Of a stretch of 64,000 nucleotides of DNA, positions 11,901 through 26,900 are shown one piece after another. Both the position numbers and the translations under genes were made by a program. Within the stretch, counting starts at the first letter, position 1. Every line of letters begins with the position of its first letter. The DNA is taken from assembly GCF_965638725.1 (NCBI RefSeq), contig NC_134963.1:15652501-15716500 (forward strand). Direction: 5' to 3'. Origin of the DNA: Aptenodytes patagonicus (lineage: Eukaryota; Chordata; Aves; Sphenisciformes; Spheniscidae). The notes under the pieces were generated by a model, which saw only the letters and a program-made list of their open reading frames with translations, had not been told where the DNA came from and ran no database searches.

Positions 11901-14900
11901 CCTAAATTTGGACCTATAAGAGAGAAAGATCCTTCCATGAGGGAGGAGCTTGTGGGTTTCTGCTGCTTTTCCTGCCTTCACATTTGTCACCAGTGCTGCA
12001 GTCTTCTCAGCTGTTTTCATGTGATCCCTTAAGGTTTTTGGACTACACAGCAACGGAGCTGAAACTACTGATAACGTGGTACCATACTTCAGAGCTGTTG
12101 AAGTAGTTATACTTAGATTTCTTTGTTTTTCTCTGTCTTTTCAGACTCCACGTAGTCCTATAATAAATCCTTGTGAGATATGCAAAGAAATCAGTGTTAG
12201 TGCTGTTTGAAATAAAATTAAATAATCTTTTTAATTGCAGGTTCCATTGCAGCTTATAGAAAGCGTTGAGTGCCGTGATATATTTCAACTTCATTTGACT
12301 TGCAAAGACTGCAAGGTTATAAGGTATGAATAGGCTGAATGTTGAATGGGGGGGGTAACTTTGCTTTCCACATGCTGCGGACAGCTGTGACGTTGTAAGG
12401 AAATGTTTTTTTCTTACGTAGTGGACTTGCTTTCCCTCAAAAGATTTTCTTTTGTCTGATTTTGCAAATGATAACTGGGCATTTTTATAAAGAGGACGGG
12501 AGCAAGATGGTCTGCATTTTTGCTTGCTATGATACAGTATAGCAGCAAACCTTGGTCTGAGCCTAAGTGGCTGATCTTGATTTTATTCTGAAATTAATTT
12601 TAGTCTCACTGCGTTTTCCCTGCCTTACAATCAGTTATAATGCATTGCTTCAATTAGTTACAAGATACAGAGCTAGATAAAACCACTGAAACACACACTT
12701 CTTGGAAAAGTGTTTAATCAAGATTCGGGGTTTGGAGGGTTAAGGTATGGCTTGTGCGGTTCTACGTGAAACTTTCAGTCTGGATAGCACCAGCCACCCG
12801 GCATTTCTAACGGCTGGGAGGGTACGGTTGCTATCCTTAAGGCATGGTAGCCTACTGGAAAAGAAAATGAGGGAGTAAGGTAAAGCCAGGTCTGCAACCC
12901 ACTCTGTATCCCAGTAAAGTAGATAGCATCATGTGGAAGGGAGTATTTATTTACGTCTGTCCTTCAGCAGACTTCAGAGTCTGCCCCAGGAGTCTCTGAG
13001 CTACTGAGCCTGAGCTACAGCTATTTCCTACTTTTCTGCGGCAGAAATTAATTTGGATCTACAAACTTTAATTAACAAGAAAGGAACATTTCTTTTTGAT
13101 TAAATGTTTGCTGGCAGTACCTTTTGTATAATGAAATGAGCCCCAGTCATATCTGAGCACTCAGAATGTTTAACAGGCCAGCTGCTTCCTGAAATGCTGT
13201 GTTTTGATGAGGACTGATTTTACTTTAGAAGTAATATTTAGTTTAATTTGAATTAAATATTTAACTTCCTCTTAACTTGTAGCTCTTGACATTTAAAAAA
13301 GTCACCCTTCCTCTCTACATTAATTTGTTATTTCTCTTCAATTGTAAAATGAATACAAATTACTTGTATTTATGCCCTTCCTTATGAATTTCCCTTCAAA
13401 ATTGCATCTCCGAGAATCAGTACTTGGTGACAGTGGCCGTTGGAAGATCGTGAAGTATGGGGCTGAGATACCAGATTTAGAACATGTGCGTGTTCTTTTT
13501 CACGAACAAAGTAGTTTATGTTTTGAATAATAGGGCTCAAGTGAAGATAGTACTTGTTATTTGCAACACTATTATTAGAATTTAGAAAGAAAATGGGGTC
13601 TTTAGGGTGAGCTGTGTCTTGTCTGACTATGGACATTTAATAGAGAATTACCCAGTCTGAGCTAGTCGTCTCGGCCTGCTTTATAGTCAGTGATGGGAAA
13701 TGAACACCTCCAGGCTGCAGTTCCTCGCAGCTATTTAGACACGTTCCATGAGTTGGACTTGTCTTTTTCTTTCCACTGACTGACTTTTAGATATTTGCAG
13801 GTAGGGTTAATAAATCCTGCCCTTAGAGAATGCAGATGTTATCATTAACCATGAATGCATTAGAACACAGCCTGAGCTGAATGTAAATACTTGGTGAATA
13901 TTTAATAACGATAAAATCTTGAAGAAATCTGTCAGAGCAAAATAAATCACTGATCTTATTTCCACCCTTTTATTCTAAAGGGTCCAGGAATCCTCTTTGA
14001 AAAGACAAACTAATGTAATTTTAGTATACTGCTTTGAAGATTAGTTTCTCCTGTGCAGGGAATATTCTCGCTAGTTGTTGTTAGTCTGTAATGTTAGATA
14101 AAGCTCAGTTTCAAAAACATCGTTTGTGCTTCCCACCAAGGCCAGAAGGAGAATCTTAGCATATGAGATAGGGGAATAATGTAAGATTTCAGATACTGGA
14201 GTTTGTCCTCGTTATTCTCAAATTAAGTATATTAATCAAATGGATATTTCTCCTATGTCTGATGAAAAATGTGTTCTTGTTTACGGGAATACAGTGCATA
14301 GATTATAATGTACGTGATGGTTTTGTGAGTTTCCATCTGAGACCACCAGTCAGCAAGTTGCTGTAACGCGTTCCTGTCTTTGATAGTGTGAAAGCTGCAG
14401 ACCGAACTCAGTGATAATTGTCCTTGGTTTATAGTAAACATATGCATAAACGTCTCCCTCATTCATGACTAGTAGGGCATACCGCTGATTTATTCACACA
14501 TAACATTGCTTTCCTGCTCACAGTTTATTTTAACTTCCTAAGTGTGTATTTCTTTACTAATATCCAAAGGTTTCATTTTTACTATCCATTAGAATGTATG
14601 TAGAAGCAGAACCAAGTTATCAATAAGGTGTTTGTTCTCACTTTTTGCTTTCACGGGTGTTTTCAGAGTCAGCCTGTCAGATCTCATAGTCTGGCATCTT
14701 TTACTGAAAATTAACAGATAAATGTTTGTCTCTGGGACAGGTGTCAGTTTTCTACTTTTGAGCAGTGTCAAGATTGGCTTAAGCGACTGAACAATGCCAT
14801 CCGCCCTCCTTCGAAGATAGAAGACCTTTTCTCATTTGCCTATCACGCTTGGTGTATGGAGGTATACGCTAGTGAAAAGGAACAGCACGGGGATTTGTGT

Positions 14901-17900
14901 CGGCCAGGTATGCGGAAACGCTTTGGGGATCAGGACAAATGCATTGACTAGTAACTGCCTGTTTGCTGAAATCCAGAACTTTCAAAAAAAGTTATAAACA
15001 AATTTAGTCTGTGCTGTTGTAAACTGAACCCAGAAAATTCCAGTATGGAATATTTTTGTACGCAAGTTCTTGCACTTCTTCGCTAGCTGGTGAATATACT
15101 GTATGTGGTAATTATGTAGGTATAGCATACCTTCACTTACAGTGAGGTGTCCTTTAACGTCTTGCACGTCTGCCGCACAGTCTGAGTTTTGTTCTGTCTG
15201 AACAAAGGAGAGATTAGCTCCCACCATAGCTACTTTGGGATCAATATGCAAAGCAGTACCTGAATATCCTGAGGAAATTATTGTGGATTTGATTTAGTCA
15301 GTCATGCATAATACTACTAACATTTTGTTCACCATGGCAGAAACTTTGAATCTAAAACATTTTGTATTGATTGTGCCCGCATTTTTTGTAATTGCCTAGA
15401 ACAGTGGTCTTCAACATGGATGTTGAGGAGCAGGAGATGAAGGGGAAGGAAGTCCCTGAGCTGCTCCTGAGGTTCATTCACAGCTGCAAGACAGAGACCT
15501 ATTTTAGTGAGATACCATCCTTGCTGGAAAGTTTTAGAAGCCCACAAGTAAATAAAAGCTAAAAATTGGGATGTTGGTGGTTATAGCACTTGTTTGCATG
15601 TAAGGAAATCTGAGTTCCAGGCCCTCTCCAGTCTGAGGCTCTCTCCGCTCACAATTCACATATCTGAGAAAAGTGTCCCAATTATCAGGTTGAGGAATGT
15701 TAGTGTCATTCTGTCCTTATTGCTGAAGCTGGTCTGGGGCTGAGCAAAGACTATAACCCCTTTGGCGCCCAAGGAAGAGTAGTCAAGAGGTAGCACGCAA
15801 GTGGGAGGAGGTGCTCCTTGGTTCTGGTTCCTGTTCCTGCAGCACTTTACATGCTTTATGTTAGCAGTTACTGAAAAAAGGCAAAAAAAGTCCTCGGAGC
15901 AGAATTTGAAACTTGGGTCTTTTCCCTCCTAACTAAATTCAGGAACTGGAAGATTGCAGACATGTAGATGGCTTGCTAAGTCTCTTTGTAGTCCTTCTCT
16001 CTTCCTCACTGAAACAAACGGGCTTCAACCTAACACTGGGTTAGGATAAGAAGCAGCATTCACCTTTTTATTAACTTTTAGCAATCAAAGATTTTTCTTG
16101 TAGGTGTGTCTATCAAATAATTTTCTTTAATGTAGTAACTTCTTCCCTGTAGCTTGCTTATTTCTGGTGGTAGATATTCTCCTTCTAGGAGTTAAATTAC
16201 AGTTGAAATAAATCTATGGGAATGTAATTGAAGAAGTTAATCCCAAGACACTGTAATTTATTTTTTTACATCCAAGGAGCCCAGTATTTGGTAGATATGG
16301 ACAAAAATACTAAATTGCTTCAAAATCTATCTAAGTATCAACTTCTGGGGAAAAAATGCAAGTTGTTATCCATGTACGTAATGGGAGATATGAACTGTGG
16401 CTCACGAGATCAGCTTTTATAGTGAGAAGGCACAAGTTGACAAAATGTATAGCTTGCTTTTTCTCTGATTTTGAGAGTTGATTGGGATGCTTCGAAAATA
16501 TTACCCACCTTGGCTCAAAATGCCTCTTAAAATACCAGCATTTCAGGAGGAACGGGCAAAACGTTAAGGCTAGGGTTTCATTTCTCAGAGGAAAGTCTAT
16601 GATTTCACTACACGCACAGTAGCTGAAAAATTAAGAGGGAGAAATCAAACAGAATATTTCATTTTCATGTAGTTTTAAGTATTTCTCTTAAAACCCACTA
16701 GCAGTATGCAGCATCGATGATTGGGGATATTTCCAGTATTCTCATTTGCTATCCAGAAAAATCCTTAAGGATGTATCACAAGTTTTAATGACCATTCCTC
16801 AAAGCAGCTGATAGTGAAGCCCATCCTCAGTGCTGCAAGAGCATGCTGCTGTTCCAATAAAACTTGTGTGTTTGGTTTTTTTGTTGTTTTTTTTTTTTTT
16901 TTTTAAAAGTCACTGCTAAGGAAGGACGTGACAGAGGTGGTTGTCTGGCTGGAATGTATTGTCCCAGTTTCACCTCTGCACTTGACAAAGGATCAAAGGG
17001 CTCCTCGCAGAGCTGCCAGCTCTGTGGAGCCATCCAGCTTTTGTAGAACGGACTCAGGCAGCTGATCTATTTGAGTAGGTGGCTAGAAGATAATAAATTC
17101 AAGCTCATGCAGAGTTCACGGGAGAAGTGGGAAATTGTTGGCAAGCTCCAGTCTAATTAATCGGGCGATAAGGAAGCTAGAGCAGAACTACAGTGCCTGT
17201 GTGGTACTGAGACTAGCCTTCTGCAGAAAATGCACGACACAGGAGACAGAACTATTTCTTCTTTATGGTACTGTCGTACCAGTGAGACGATGTAAAGGGA
17301 GTAAGTGATGAAGGTCAGTCAGGCCCATAGATTTTACCACCATGTGCCTTGAAGAGTGAATATTCTCTATTTGCACACAGTGTCATTCTCACATTTTACC
17401 TTTCAAAAAGCGTAAGAAAAATAACTTCATTATGCAGATCTCTTGCACACTGTCCATATTGTAAAGCATGTCTAGATTTGCAAAGTACCATTTTCAGTGT
17501 ATGATCTGACCTGTAGGAATGAATAATGTTACAGCTTTTCTTTCAATTAAGTCCTGCAGTTAGGCTGTTATCTTTATTCTTAATTTACCTATTTCTCTAT
17601 ATTTATTTCTAATTGTTCTGTACTGTCACATAAAAAATTTTCAGACATGTACGTTTATATCTTGGAGATAAATATGTATCTACGTATATCTCGGGTATTG
17701 AAAGACTTTAAAGGTTTTCTGAAATATATAATGGAAAGATGTAATACTTAAAGCATTAATTTTTCAACAGATTCTTTCCCCCCTGTTGGGTGATGCTCTG
17801 CCTCATGATTTAATGATACAGTAATTTAAAGAGACAAGCAATGGACAGACTTTTATAATCATTTTATCTGCTGTTGCTCACATGCTTATTAAATTTATCA

Positions 17901-20900
17901 CATTTCTTAGCTCTGTGAACCTGGAAATTTTGTACGTTATTCTCTTCTACATGTTGATTGGGTACCTTCTAATTCTCTAGACTTTCTGTCTGTCAGAATA
18001 ATTATTCTTTATTGCCATTGTGTATTTTTCAATTGTATTTTGATACTTTTAAAAAAGTGTCTAAGAAATAAATGGAGCTCATTCTGGTTCCTTTAATATA
18101 TTAATCCAGGAATTTGTGAGGCTCTTGTGACTCATGTTTGTGTCAAACGATCATTTATGCTTTTTATCTTCATATCTCCACATGACTCACGGAGGAATAA
18201 TGTCCAATTTACAGATGGAAAACTGAGATGCAGGTTAAATTACAGGGCTTGCCTAGAGCCGTACAGGAAACCTGTGGCTGAAATTGCATACTAAATGGAG
18301 ATTGCCCAAGTTCCAGACCACATTCCATATATTACCCCTTCACGTATCAGTCAGACCAGAGCTTGACATTCTTCTCGTTGATACAAAATTCTTCTGAACT
18401 TCAGAAAAGAAAAACTACTAGCGTTTTCCCGCTATGACTGCTGATGGATCTAAATTGTTTTTGCTGATGTGCTTGGTTCCAGTCTGCAGTGTTACTGTTT
18501 CGTATATGAATTTACAGAAGCTGGTCATTTCAGAGCAAAAGTCCTTGACGGACTTTGACATTTCTGGAGAGTTGACCGGGGAGAGCCATCAATACAGGCT
18601 GTGGTTCTCCTGATACAGATTTTCAAAATAGGGTCGTGAAATGTAGGTGGTGTTTTTGGACTGTTCCTTTCTCTTTTCAGCTTTTAATAAGTGTGAGTGC
18701 AGTGGTGTCTTTTCTCTTAACTATTTTGAAAGGTAGGAATCTTACTTCTTATTTCGCATTTATTTTCTCTCTCTGCTTTTGATACCCAGGAGAACATGTA
18801 ACTTCAAGGTTTAAAAATGAAGTGGAGCGGATGGGTTTTGATATGAACAATGCCTGGAGGATCTCCAACATCAATGAGAAGTACAAGTAAGTTATGTGGG
18901 CTGCTGATTTGCAGCCAAATGGCATCTCAAAACACCAATTTTGTTATAGCAGATTACTGGAACTTTTTCCAGGTTCTACAATTCCTAATAAGGGACAATT
19001 AGAATTACGATTTTTTGTTGTTTTATAGAAAAAAATCTGCTTTTAAAATATTATTTAATATTTTATTAGCTGCTACAATTTTTGTAGGCTTAGAAATACC
19101 AGATTTTGATATGCTTGCTGGAGGACTTCTTGGAGAATAAGCATTCTAGTGGAAGAAAGGGAAGCCTTAAGTGAGCAAAGTGTGGAGTTTGAACTTTTTT
19201 AAAAGCTTTTTTTTATTGTCTTACTCTCTAACTTATGACAAAGACTTGTATTAAAAAAAAGGTTGGTCTGGAAGAGTTAAGCTTGTAGATCCTGAAAATA
19301 AAACACTTTCTGTGGTCCTGAAAGCATAGACAAATGTCCTCTTCTCTAGCTGCTGGAGCAGGGAAGGGTGTTCCTCCATTCACGGCTGGTAGGACAGGGT
19401 GTACTGGCTGATCCCTAGTCCAATTGAGAGCAAAACCAGCAGTAACACCTTGTGATGAAACACGTTTCATTGCTCTGTCTTTGCAGGATAATGACTTGCA
19501 GCTGGTAGTTGGTGTCACTGCAAGAAGAGTATCTGTCTTGGTCTCCAAATAGCTAGGGAAGAAAAAATAGCTATCCCTTACGTATATAATACTAAAGAAA
19601 AGGGAAAAAACTTTATAAGTCATATGGAAGCAGAATGACACAAACTACTCCTTTCCTTCTTGTGGCCAGCACTTGAGAAAAGAGCATTTTTTTCAGGATG
19701 ATCGATACATTTTTCTGAATAGAACGGTCTTAGACACGTGTTCATGTCTGTCCTTCTTGTGCAGTAGATGCCTCTCTTTAAGGGGATGGGCTGGGGATGA
19801 ACTAGTTTATGATTCAGCAATATATTGCAGTCACTACTGACTGCTTGCACTCATTGGCAGTCATGGCTTTATTAGTTAAATTGTGGAGTAGGAGGTGCAT
19901 CTAGTAGAAGAAAATTCCAGCTAGCCAGTCAAACATAAGCCAGTGCACTCAGATTCCTGCCTTCAGCGAGGGTTAATTAGCCGATGTACTTTTTCCACAC
20001 TTACACACGTTTTCTGTCTTGAATCCAGTAGCCCAGGGTTGCTCTGCTTCTGTGTTTTGTGACCCAGAAATTGAGTGGCTAATTCTTTAGCATGGAGAGA
20101 CGTGGAATTTCTTTTCTGTGGTCCAGTTTATTTCAGCGGCTGGAGTTAAAAATTGCCTACATGCGAATTTCCCGAGAAAACACTAGCTTGAATCTTCTAA
20201 TTCTGAAATGCATTTATGCACCTCGATGTTCACAGTGCTTTTGGTATATGTGAAGGAGAAGTTTATCAACATATAAGGAAACAGGAATTAACACAATGGC
20301 AGTTTGCTCAGATGAACAGCTGTGAGGTTGCTTATGCTGTTTATTTGTGTGTGTTGTCTGGGAAGTGTGTAACTGCTCTGTACCACTTACATTCAACCCT
20401 TTGCACTGCTTTTTTCACAGGCTCTGTGGTAGTTACCCCCAGGAAATCATAGTTCCCGCCTGGATCACGGATAAAGAGCTAGAGAGTGTGGCAAGCTTTC
20501 GGTCCTGGAAGCGTATCCCTGCTGTTGTGTACAGGTGAGGCTCTTGCAGGTGGAACAGCTTTCCCCAGGCTGTAAATGGGGTGCTCTAGCAAATAAAAGC
20601 TGAAATAAGTTGTAACTGGGAATCTTGGCTTGTAATGAAAGGTGTTCAGGCTCCTCTGGGCCCCAGGTGTCCCCTCACTGAGCCTGACAGACTTTAGCAA
20701 AAGTGTTAAAGGTATTTTAAAATAATATTTTTATAATTTATTCAAAGTAAAGAGAGATCTGGCTTGCATCTTGCTGTATTTTTGCATATATAATGTAATG
20801 TGGAGGGATGCTGCATCCCTGGATCTTTTACAATTAATTTATTACAAAGATAAAAAGATCCCTGGAGGCCCGGGACCCTGCTAGGGTAGAGTTGGAGAAC

Positions 20901-23900
20901 TAGGCTGGGAAGAGGCAGCAAAACCTGGCACAGTCCCTGCTGCCTGGTGGAGGGGTACCCAAGCTGATCCACCCTGGGACTCTGTCAGGGGTGAGGTCCT
21001 GCTGTTCCACTCCAGAAGGATCCCAGAAGTGGTGTAGAGAACAGGACCTCGGAACGAAACACAAACCACCCTAAGGGTTCAGCTATCAAACAAGGATGAC
21101 AGGGGACCCCTCGCGTGAGAAAACGTTCAGACCTGTATTTAACTGATAGCAAAGTATGACCTGTTAGCTTGGGGTCTTTGTCTCTGCATTTGCTACCTGT
21201 ATATGTATTGTTTTATACCTATTCAAAACTCCAAGAATGTGTGATACAGCAGTACGTATTGGCCTTTGTCAAGCCATAAATGAGGTTAAGACGGAGTTAC
21301 TACACATTCACTCCGAGTAGGAATAATGGCTTGTATCTTTTAATTCCAAACACATATTGCAGGAGCACTCGGCATTTGCATCTCCTGCAAGTCATTCCTG
21401 GGGCAGTCATCTCAGTTAAGATTGGTTTTATTTTCTTTAATATGAAAATGAAAAAATATAAGATGAAGACATCAACACAGCTGAAGAAATGATAAGTGGC
21501 ACCTCTGGCTAGGTACTCCTTTGGTTTTTCTCTAATTCTCATCTGGCTAATACTCAGACTGCAGTATAAATGAGGACAAATACCAAAATTATTTAAGGGA
21601 GATATAAAACTCAAATTACAAAAGAATGTACGTGTTAGCTCTGTCTACATATTTTAGATAGTTTTAATCAGACGATCTCTTCCTTAGGTTGAGTCCAGCA
21701 ATTCTTCATAACAAATTGCTTTTCTGAGATAACTGGGTTTTGGCAGCTTCTTTAGTAAGAAATATGTTTCAGCATCTGTTTTTTTTCCAAATATTCTGGA
21801 ACCTATCATTTAATACCTTGGCCACTTTCCTGGTGTAGTTATCCTCCCATAAATATTTAAAATCTCTTTAAAAAATCAGATGACAAAGGGATCAAAAAGA
21901 TAATGAATAATGATAATGCCATTAAGTCTGCCTAGCCGCCCATTCCTTCTAAACGGGCGGAAAGGAAAAGCCGTTCTCTGAGTGGCAAGCTAAATTTAGA
22001 GAGCAGTAAAGTTGACAAATTCGTATGGCCTGGGTCGGAGGAGCAAGTGTATAAGTGTTAAGAGTAGGCCACAAAGCATTATTTACCTAGCTTAAGAGCT
22101 CTCCTTCTATGAAAGGAGAACAAATTACCTTGTGGCAGCAGACCAGTATCTTTAAATCCTCCTATCTTTTCTCCTTTTTCTTCCAAACAATAAAGGGGTT
22201 AGCATAGTCTCTTTCTGAATGTTAAGGAATTGCTCCATCCTCTGTTCAGCTCTGTGAGGGGGGGGGGGAAGTGCTTTCCAGCATATCCTAATTTTTTAAG
22301 ACTTAAGGTATTTTATTATTATGGTAGTACATACAAGTATGTATATTATATGTACAAAAACATATATATTATATGTACAAAAGAGAATAGTGTAATTTAT
22401 ATATGGCTTTGTGTTCAACTTTGAACACTGCATTTCAGGCTGCTTTGTGCCTTTTACGCAGTTGTCACGTAAGTGGGGCACACCTCACCTGCAAGCACAC
22501 TTAACACGGGGAAGCATCCCTCCTCCTTTCATCACTCTGCAGGAGAAGGAAACCTCCTTCTTTGCAGTCTTGGGTGCAGCTCGCGTTCTGGGGGATTTAT
22601 GGAAGGGTGATTTAAATGGTCAAAAGACCTCATAGATGGAAACTGTTTAATCCCTGGCATTCAATTTTCTGCAGTTCTGATGACACTATGTATGTTAAAT
22701 TACCACAGTTTTTCATTTGTAATCTTAAAATCAGTGGGAGAAAAATTTGTCTCTTTTTTGATTTCTTTTTTTCCTTATCTTGACATTTAGTAATAGATTT
22801 TTCAAGACATCCAGTTCATCATTCTGCGCTCTAATAGAACTCACATCAGCTAGTGGTTGATGATCTGTATGATTGGAAATCCATGTATAGTTTTCTCTCC
22901 ATATATGTTGCCATAAAAATAGCTTTTTTTTTACTTTGGAGGAGTAATGGGCAAAAGCTCATTCAGCATTTTTTTATCTGTTGAAGATGATTTTGGGACT
23001 ATTAGTTTCATTATTGATCACGTTTAAAAAAATCTGCTCTTTTTGCTTTTCCTCAGGAGGAAAAAAAGTAATAATGATGTTTTAAAATTCGTCCAATAAT
23101 TTGTCTCAGATACTGAACACTGGGACAGAGAGAGACCAGAGACACAGACACTTGGCAACAAAAAACTCATTGTCTGTTCCTGTGAAGCGTTCAAGGGCTA
23201 TGACAGTATGCACAGGCTGAAAAGCTGAGCGGGCTGAATTCAGAGGCGAGCTTCAAAAATACCCAGTTGAGATTGAACTGTCAGGAGCGTTGCTTCTGTT
23301 TTATGATCAGATTTCTAGAAAAATCTCACACCCAGCTTCTGCAGTTTTTCTCTGTGTTTACAATTTTTTAAAATCCAGGCACATATTTATGTAGATAAAT
23401 CTGGGCTGTAATGTGGTTTTTTGTAGCTTATCTGTTTTGGTCCCCGAAAAGCAACGTTAGGGAGAAGCCTTTTTGGGTTTTGTGGAAAGACAAAGGGAGG
23501 ACTTCATACATTATATAAACAGTGCCCTCAGCTCATGAGAACCTACTTGGAAATTAGCTGTGTTGAAGGTGTCTTTTTGTCTCGCCCACTGCTGAAGGTG
23601 GTTACCCACGCAGGCGGCATTTCTGCCAGCACAGGAAGCCAAGGCAAACAGAAAATTGCCATGTACCATACTTGCCGAATTATATTCGTGAATTGCAGCG
23701 ATGATATATATATATTTTTTTTTCCCCAGTTGCAAGTACTGGTAGTTAAGTAATACTGTGGAGGGAGCTATTCAAACCTTCATTAGTCCTCCCTGTCTTT
23801 GTAGTTACAAGGACTTGGTGGATTTATTGTTGTACTCAAAAGGTTGCTTGAACACAAGGAAGATTAAGCGTGTGCAGAGGTGTACCGTACATCATACGGT

Positions 23901-26900
23901 TATACAATGCTTTATAAAGGGCTTTGTAGTTATCTAATGGTGATTTACTATTTCGTTTCTGTAGGGAGGCTGCATGTTGCTTTGTCTCTAGAGGGTTAGG
24001 AAATCTGCAGTGGAGGGTTTGCTTCAATTTTTTTTAAATCTTTTCTTGGTTACTGAGGTCTGAGTGACACCGTGTTATCCCCAGCTCTATCTCTGGGGAC
24101 CTCGGAATCACACTTAAACTATTTGCTATTTTTTGTTCCCATGGCCAGTCCGGTTGGAATGAGTGTGATTCCTCAGACCTCCAACATTACCGTAAATAGA
24201 ATTGTTTGCTGATTTCTGCTGGTACATCTGAACATTGCATATTTGCGCAGGCCTAGGAGTGGTAGGGCTTCACAGCTATCAATGAACTCAACTTTTGGCC
24301 TAATGATTCTTTATTATTTCTGGTATAAATGGGAGGCAAGAACCTGGAGATGAAAATAGAACTGCTTGTGAACCTATGAAAATGATTCCGCAGGCAGGTA
24401 GTAATGAAATCTGGGAGAACATACGGAAAAATAAATGAGCTTATCTGAGCGTTTAAAATAGATTTCTTACACGTGTAATGATGTGTTTTTTTCTTTTCTT
24501 ATTTGTGCAAGCGTAGTGGGGAACTAGGTGGCCTTTCAGTGATTGGCACGTATGTTTTGCTGAACTAATTTGATATCAGCAGAGCTGTTTCTTGAAGGCT
24601 ACTCGTTTCAGCAGAAATACATTTTCCTTTGCATGCAGTCGGCTGGCACCTGGTGTAAGCGCTGTGGCGTTCGGATTGCTTTGCCTTTGGTTCGGTTAAT
24701 GCAGTGTGTCAGTTGCTTCCTCTCAGTGAAGGAATTGTATATGAAACAATTACAAGAGAGCTATGAAAAATACTTAAATAGGTTGTGATATGGTATTTTA
24801 ATAATTCTAAGTTTTTGCAACAGGGAGCTTTAACCCGATGTAAGTGTTGCTTTTGAATGAGTAGCACGAGGCAGTCGCTGCTGCCTACTGCTGTGCCCCG
24901 CAGCGACACTGCAGAGGTGGTGCTGCTCAGCACCTGACGGGGGCTTGACAGCTCTGATGACAAATTATAAACCAGCTTGTCACACCTCCATAAACATTTA
25001 TTAGAGTGGTGAGAGGGGAAAAAAGTTCAGATTTATGGATTTGGGTGGGCTTTCTTCCTGTTCAGGGCTGTCCAAGTCGACTGTTTACATTTGCTTAAAG
25101 ATTCGGCTAACCCTCACCATTCTGTGCAGCTGCCTTATTAGAGGGAATTAAACAACTCTTGGTTGACATGAAGCTGAGATGGCCAGTTTGTTTGCAGGAA
25201 CACTCTAAAATGCTTTGTTGCATCGTAACATATAGGAACTGTAATTGGCATGTGCATACTTTATAAATATGGGGTTCTGGTGGGACTCCGGAGCAAGAAC
25301 GGCATCGCCTAGAGGCACCTTTGCTTAAAGGGGTGTGTATCTGCAGGCCGTTTAAATAGAGAAGAGCAGTGTGTGGATAAATGGTAGGATATTTCAGATG
25401 GGGACATGAGGCAGGGAGTAAACATGCCTAGGTGTGCCATTCCTCAGCATCGTTGACTCGCCACGTGGCCTGAGAGAAGTTGTGTCTCTTCTCTGCTTTG
25501 GCCACTCCAGCTGCAGCTCTTCATACGGACAGCTGGGCTTCCTTTCCTGCCTGAGGTCCTCTGGATTCAGGGTGCTCCTAGTGAAGGTCAGGGAGAACGT
25601 TGTTAATGCCAGATGTAAACACTTCGGTGAATGGGGAATTACATTTCTGGTGGCAGCAGTGGGATGTGCCAGCATGGAGGCAGTAAGTGAAATTACAGTG
25701 ATAATATGTTTCGGTACTCTCTTTTTATAATAGATTATAGGGGAGAGTTTTAAAATCTTTTTCAGAGTATGTTTGCAATGGTTGGATACGTTTTAATTAT
25801 TTAAAATCTGTTCTTTATGTGTACTACAAGAAGCTAGGTCAAATTTAAGAAAATAACTACTATCTCTTCAGGCATTTAAAAAAAAAAAAAATCAGATTTT
25901 TTTTTTTAATGTCACTCCCCAGAAGAAGATAGCTATGTTCAAGTTAGGTCATTCTTCAGTTATCTCCCTGGCATTTTTTTTTTTATTGATAGACTCATCT
26001 CTGTACTCCATTTGCCAGTCCTCTGAAGTTTTATCAGTATATAGAGTGCTTGCAATTTATTTTAGAAGAAAAATATTCTGTTAATAAACAATATTTCCTT
26101 TTTCAGTGCTACTTAGGTGTCTGTAGCAAAATTTACTTGCTTGTGGACTTTGTTGTTTACCAGCCTGGCACCACACTGGTGCTTACATGTAAGAGCTACT
26201 GTTGCTGTTCATCAGCTCCTTGGTGCTCTTCTGCTAGGCACGATCGGTGTTTGAGAGGCAGCAGATGAAACACTGCCCAAAGAGGGTCAGGAAGAGGGAT
26301 GGAGAAGACCCATGCGTAGAGGAGAAGAAGCTGAAAAGGGGATGGCAGAGCCGCTCCTTTCCAACAGATGCCAATACCAAACTTCAGAATGAGTAGAACT
26401 ACAGATGTTTTGCATCCTGAGATGCAAGAGGCTCTTTTCCTTTTAGCTAGTGAAACAATACCTAGAATACACTGGCTTCTAGATACGGTTCTGCAGTGTT
26501 CAAGGACCACCTCCTGTGATTCACGGGTGATGCCTTTCTAGAAATGGGTACCATCGATGTACAAGAGTAAGGTTTTGGGTTACCGTTAGACATCATCAGA
26601 CAGAAGGCGTGCCAGATTCTGCCAGTATTTCCTACCAAAATGGTAACATTCTTCAGATTTAATTAGTGGTATGTTGTGATTTTAAAAAATCTCATCAAAA
26701 AGTGAATCTGTGATTTTACTCCTGCCTTCTAGCTTTAAAATCAGCATGAGTTAAATTGAGCTTTCCTATTTACTCTGGTATTAACAGCAGTAGACCTGAC
26801 TATCCAGCAGGTGTCGAGTACCTCTTTAATGCCTCATCTGCTGTTCCAAAATGTTCCCCAGCTTTCACTGGCCAACAGGCAACGATATTGAGCAAGAAAA

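Larger units (their letters stand above)
4730..12240 (+). other. MTMR3 intron 3 (7.5 kb)
   Basis: The largest MTMR3 intron in the window. It holds the 22-bp palindrome (7831), a 500-bp purine-rich block (about 9470-9965), a MIR-like relic (11155) and a 9-bp-arm hairpin AAAATATTA/TAATATTTT (11552-11577). Longer reading frames here, such as 8715-9104, lack exon signals or recognisable domains. Confidence 0.7.
14908..18789 (+). other. MTMR3 intron 5
   Basis: Contains the possible tRNA-SINE relic (15568), the T18 tract (16887) and the MIR-like relic (18195). No further exon recognised. Confidence 0.65.

Noticed and set aside
15568..15640. tRNA gene
   Set aside because: A and B box resemblance only; no intact cloverleaf or acceptor stem. 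Kept as a weak SINE relic.
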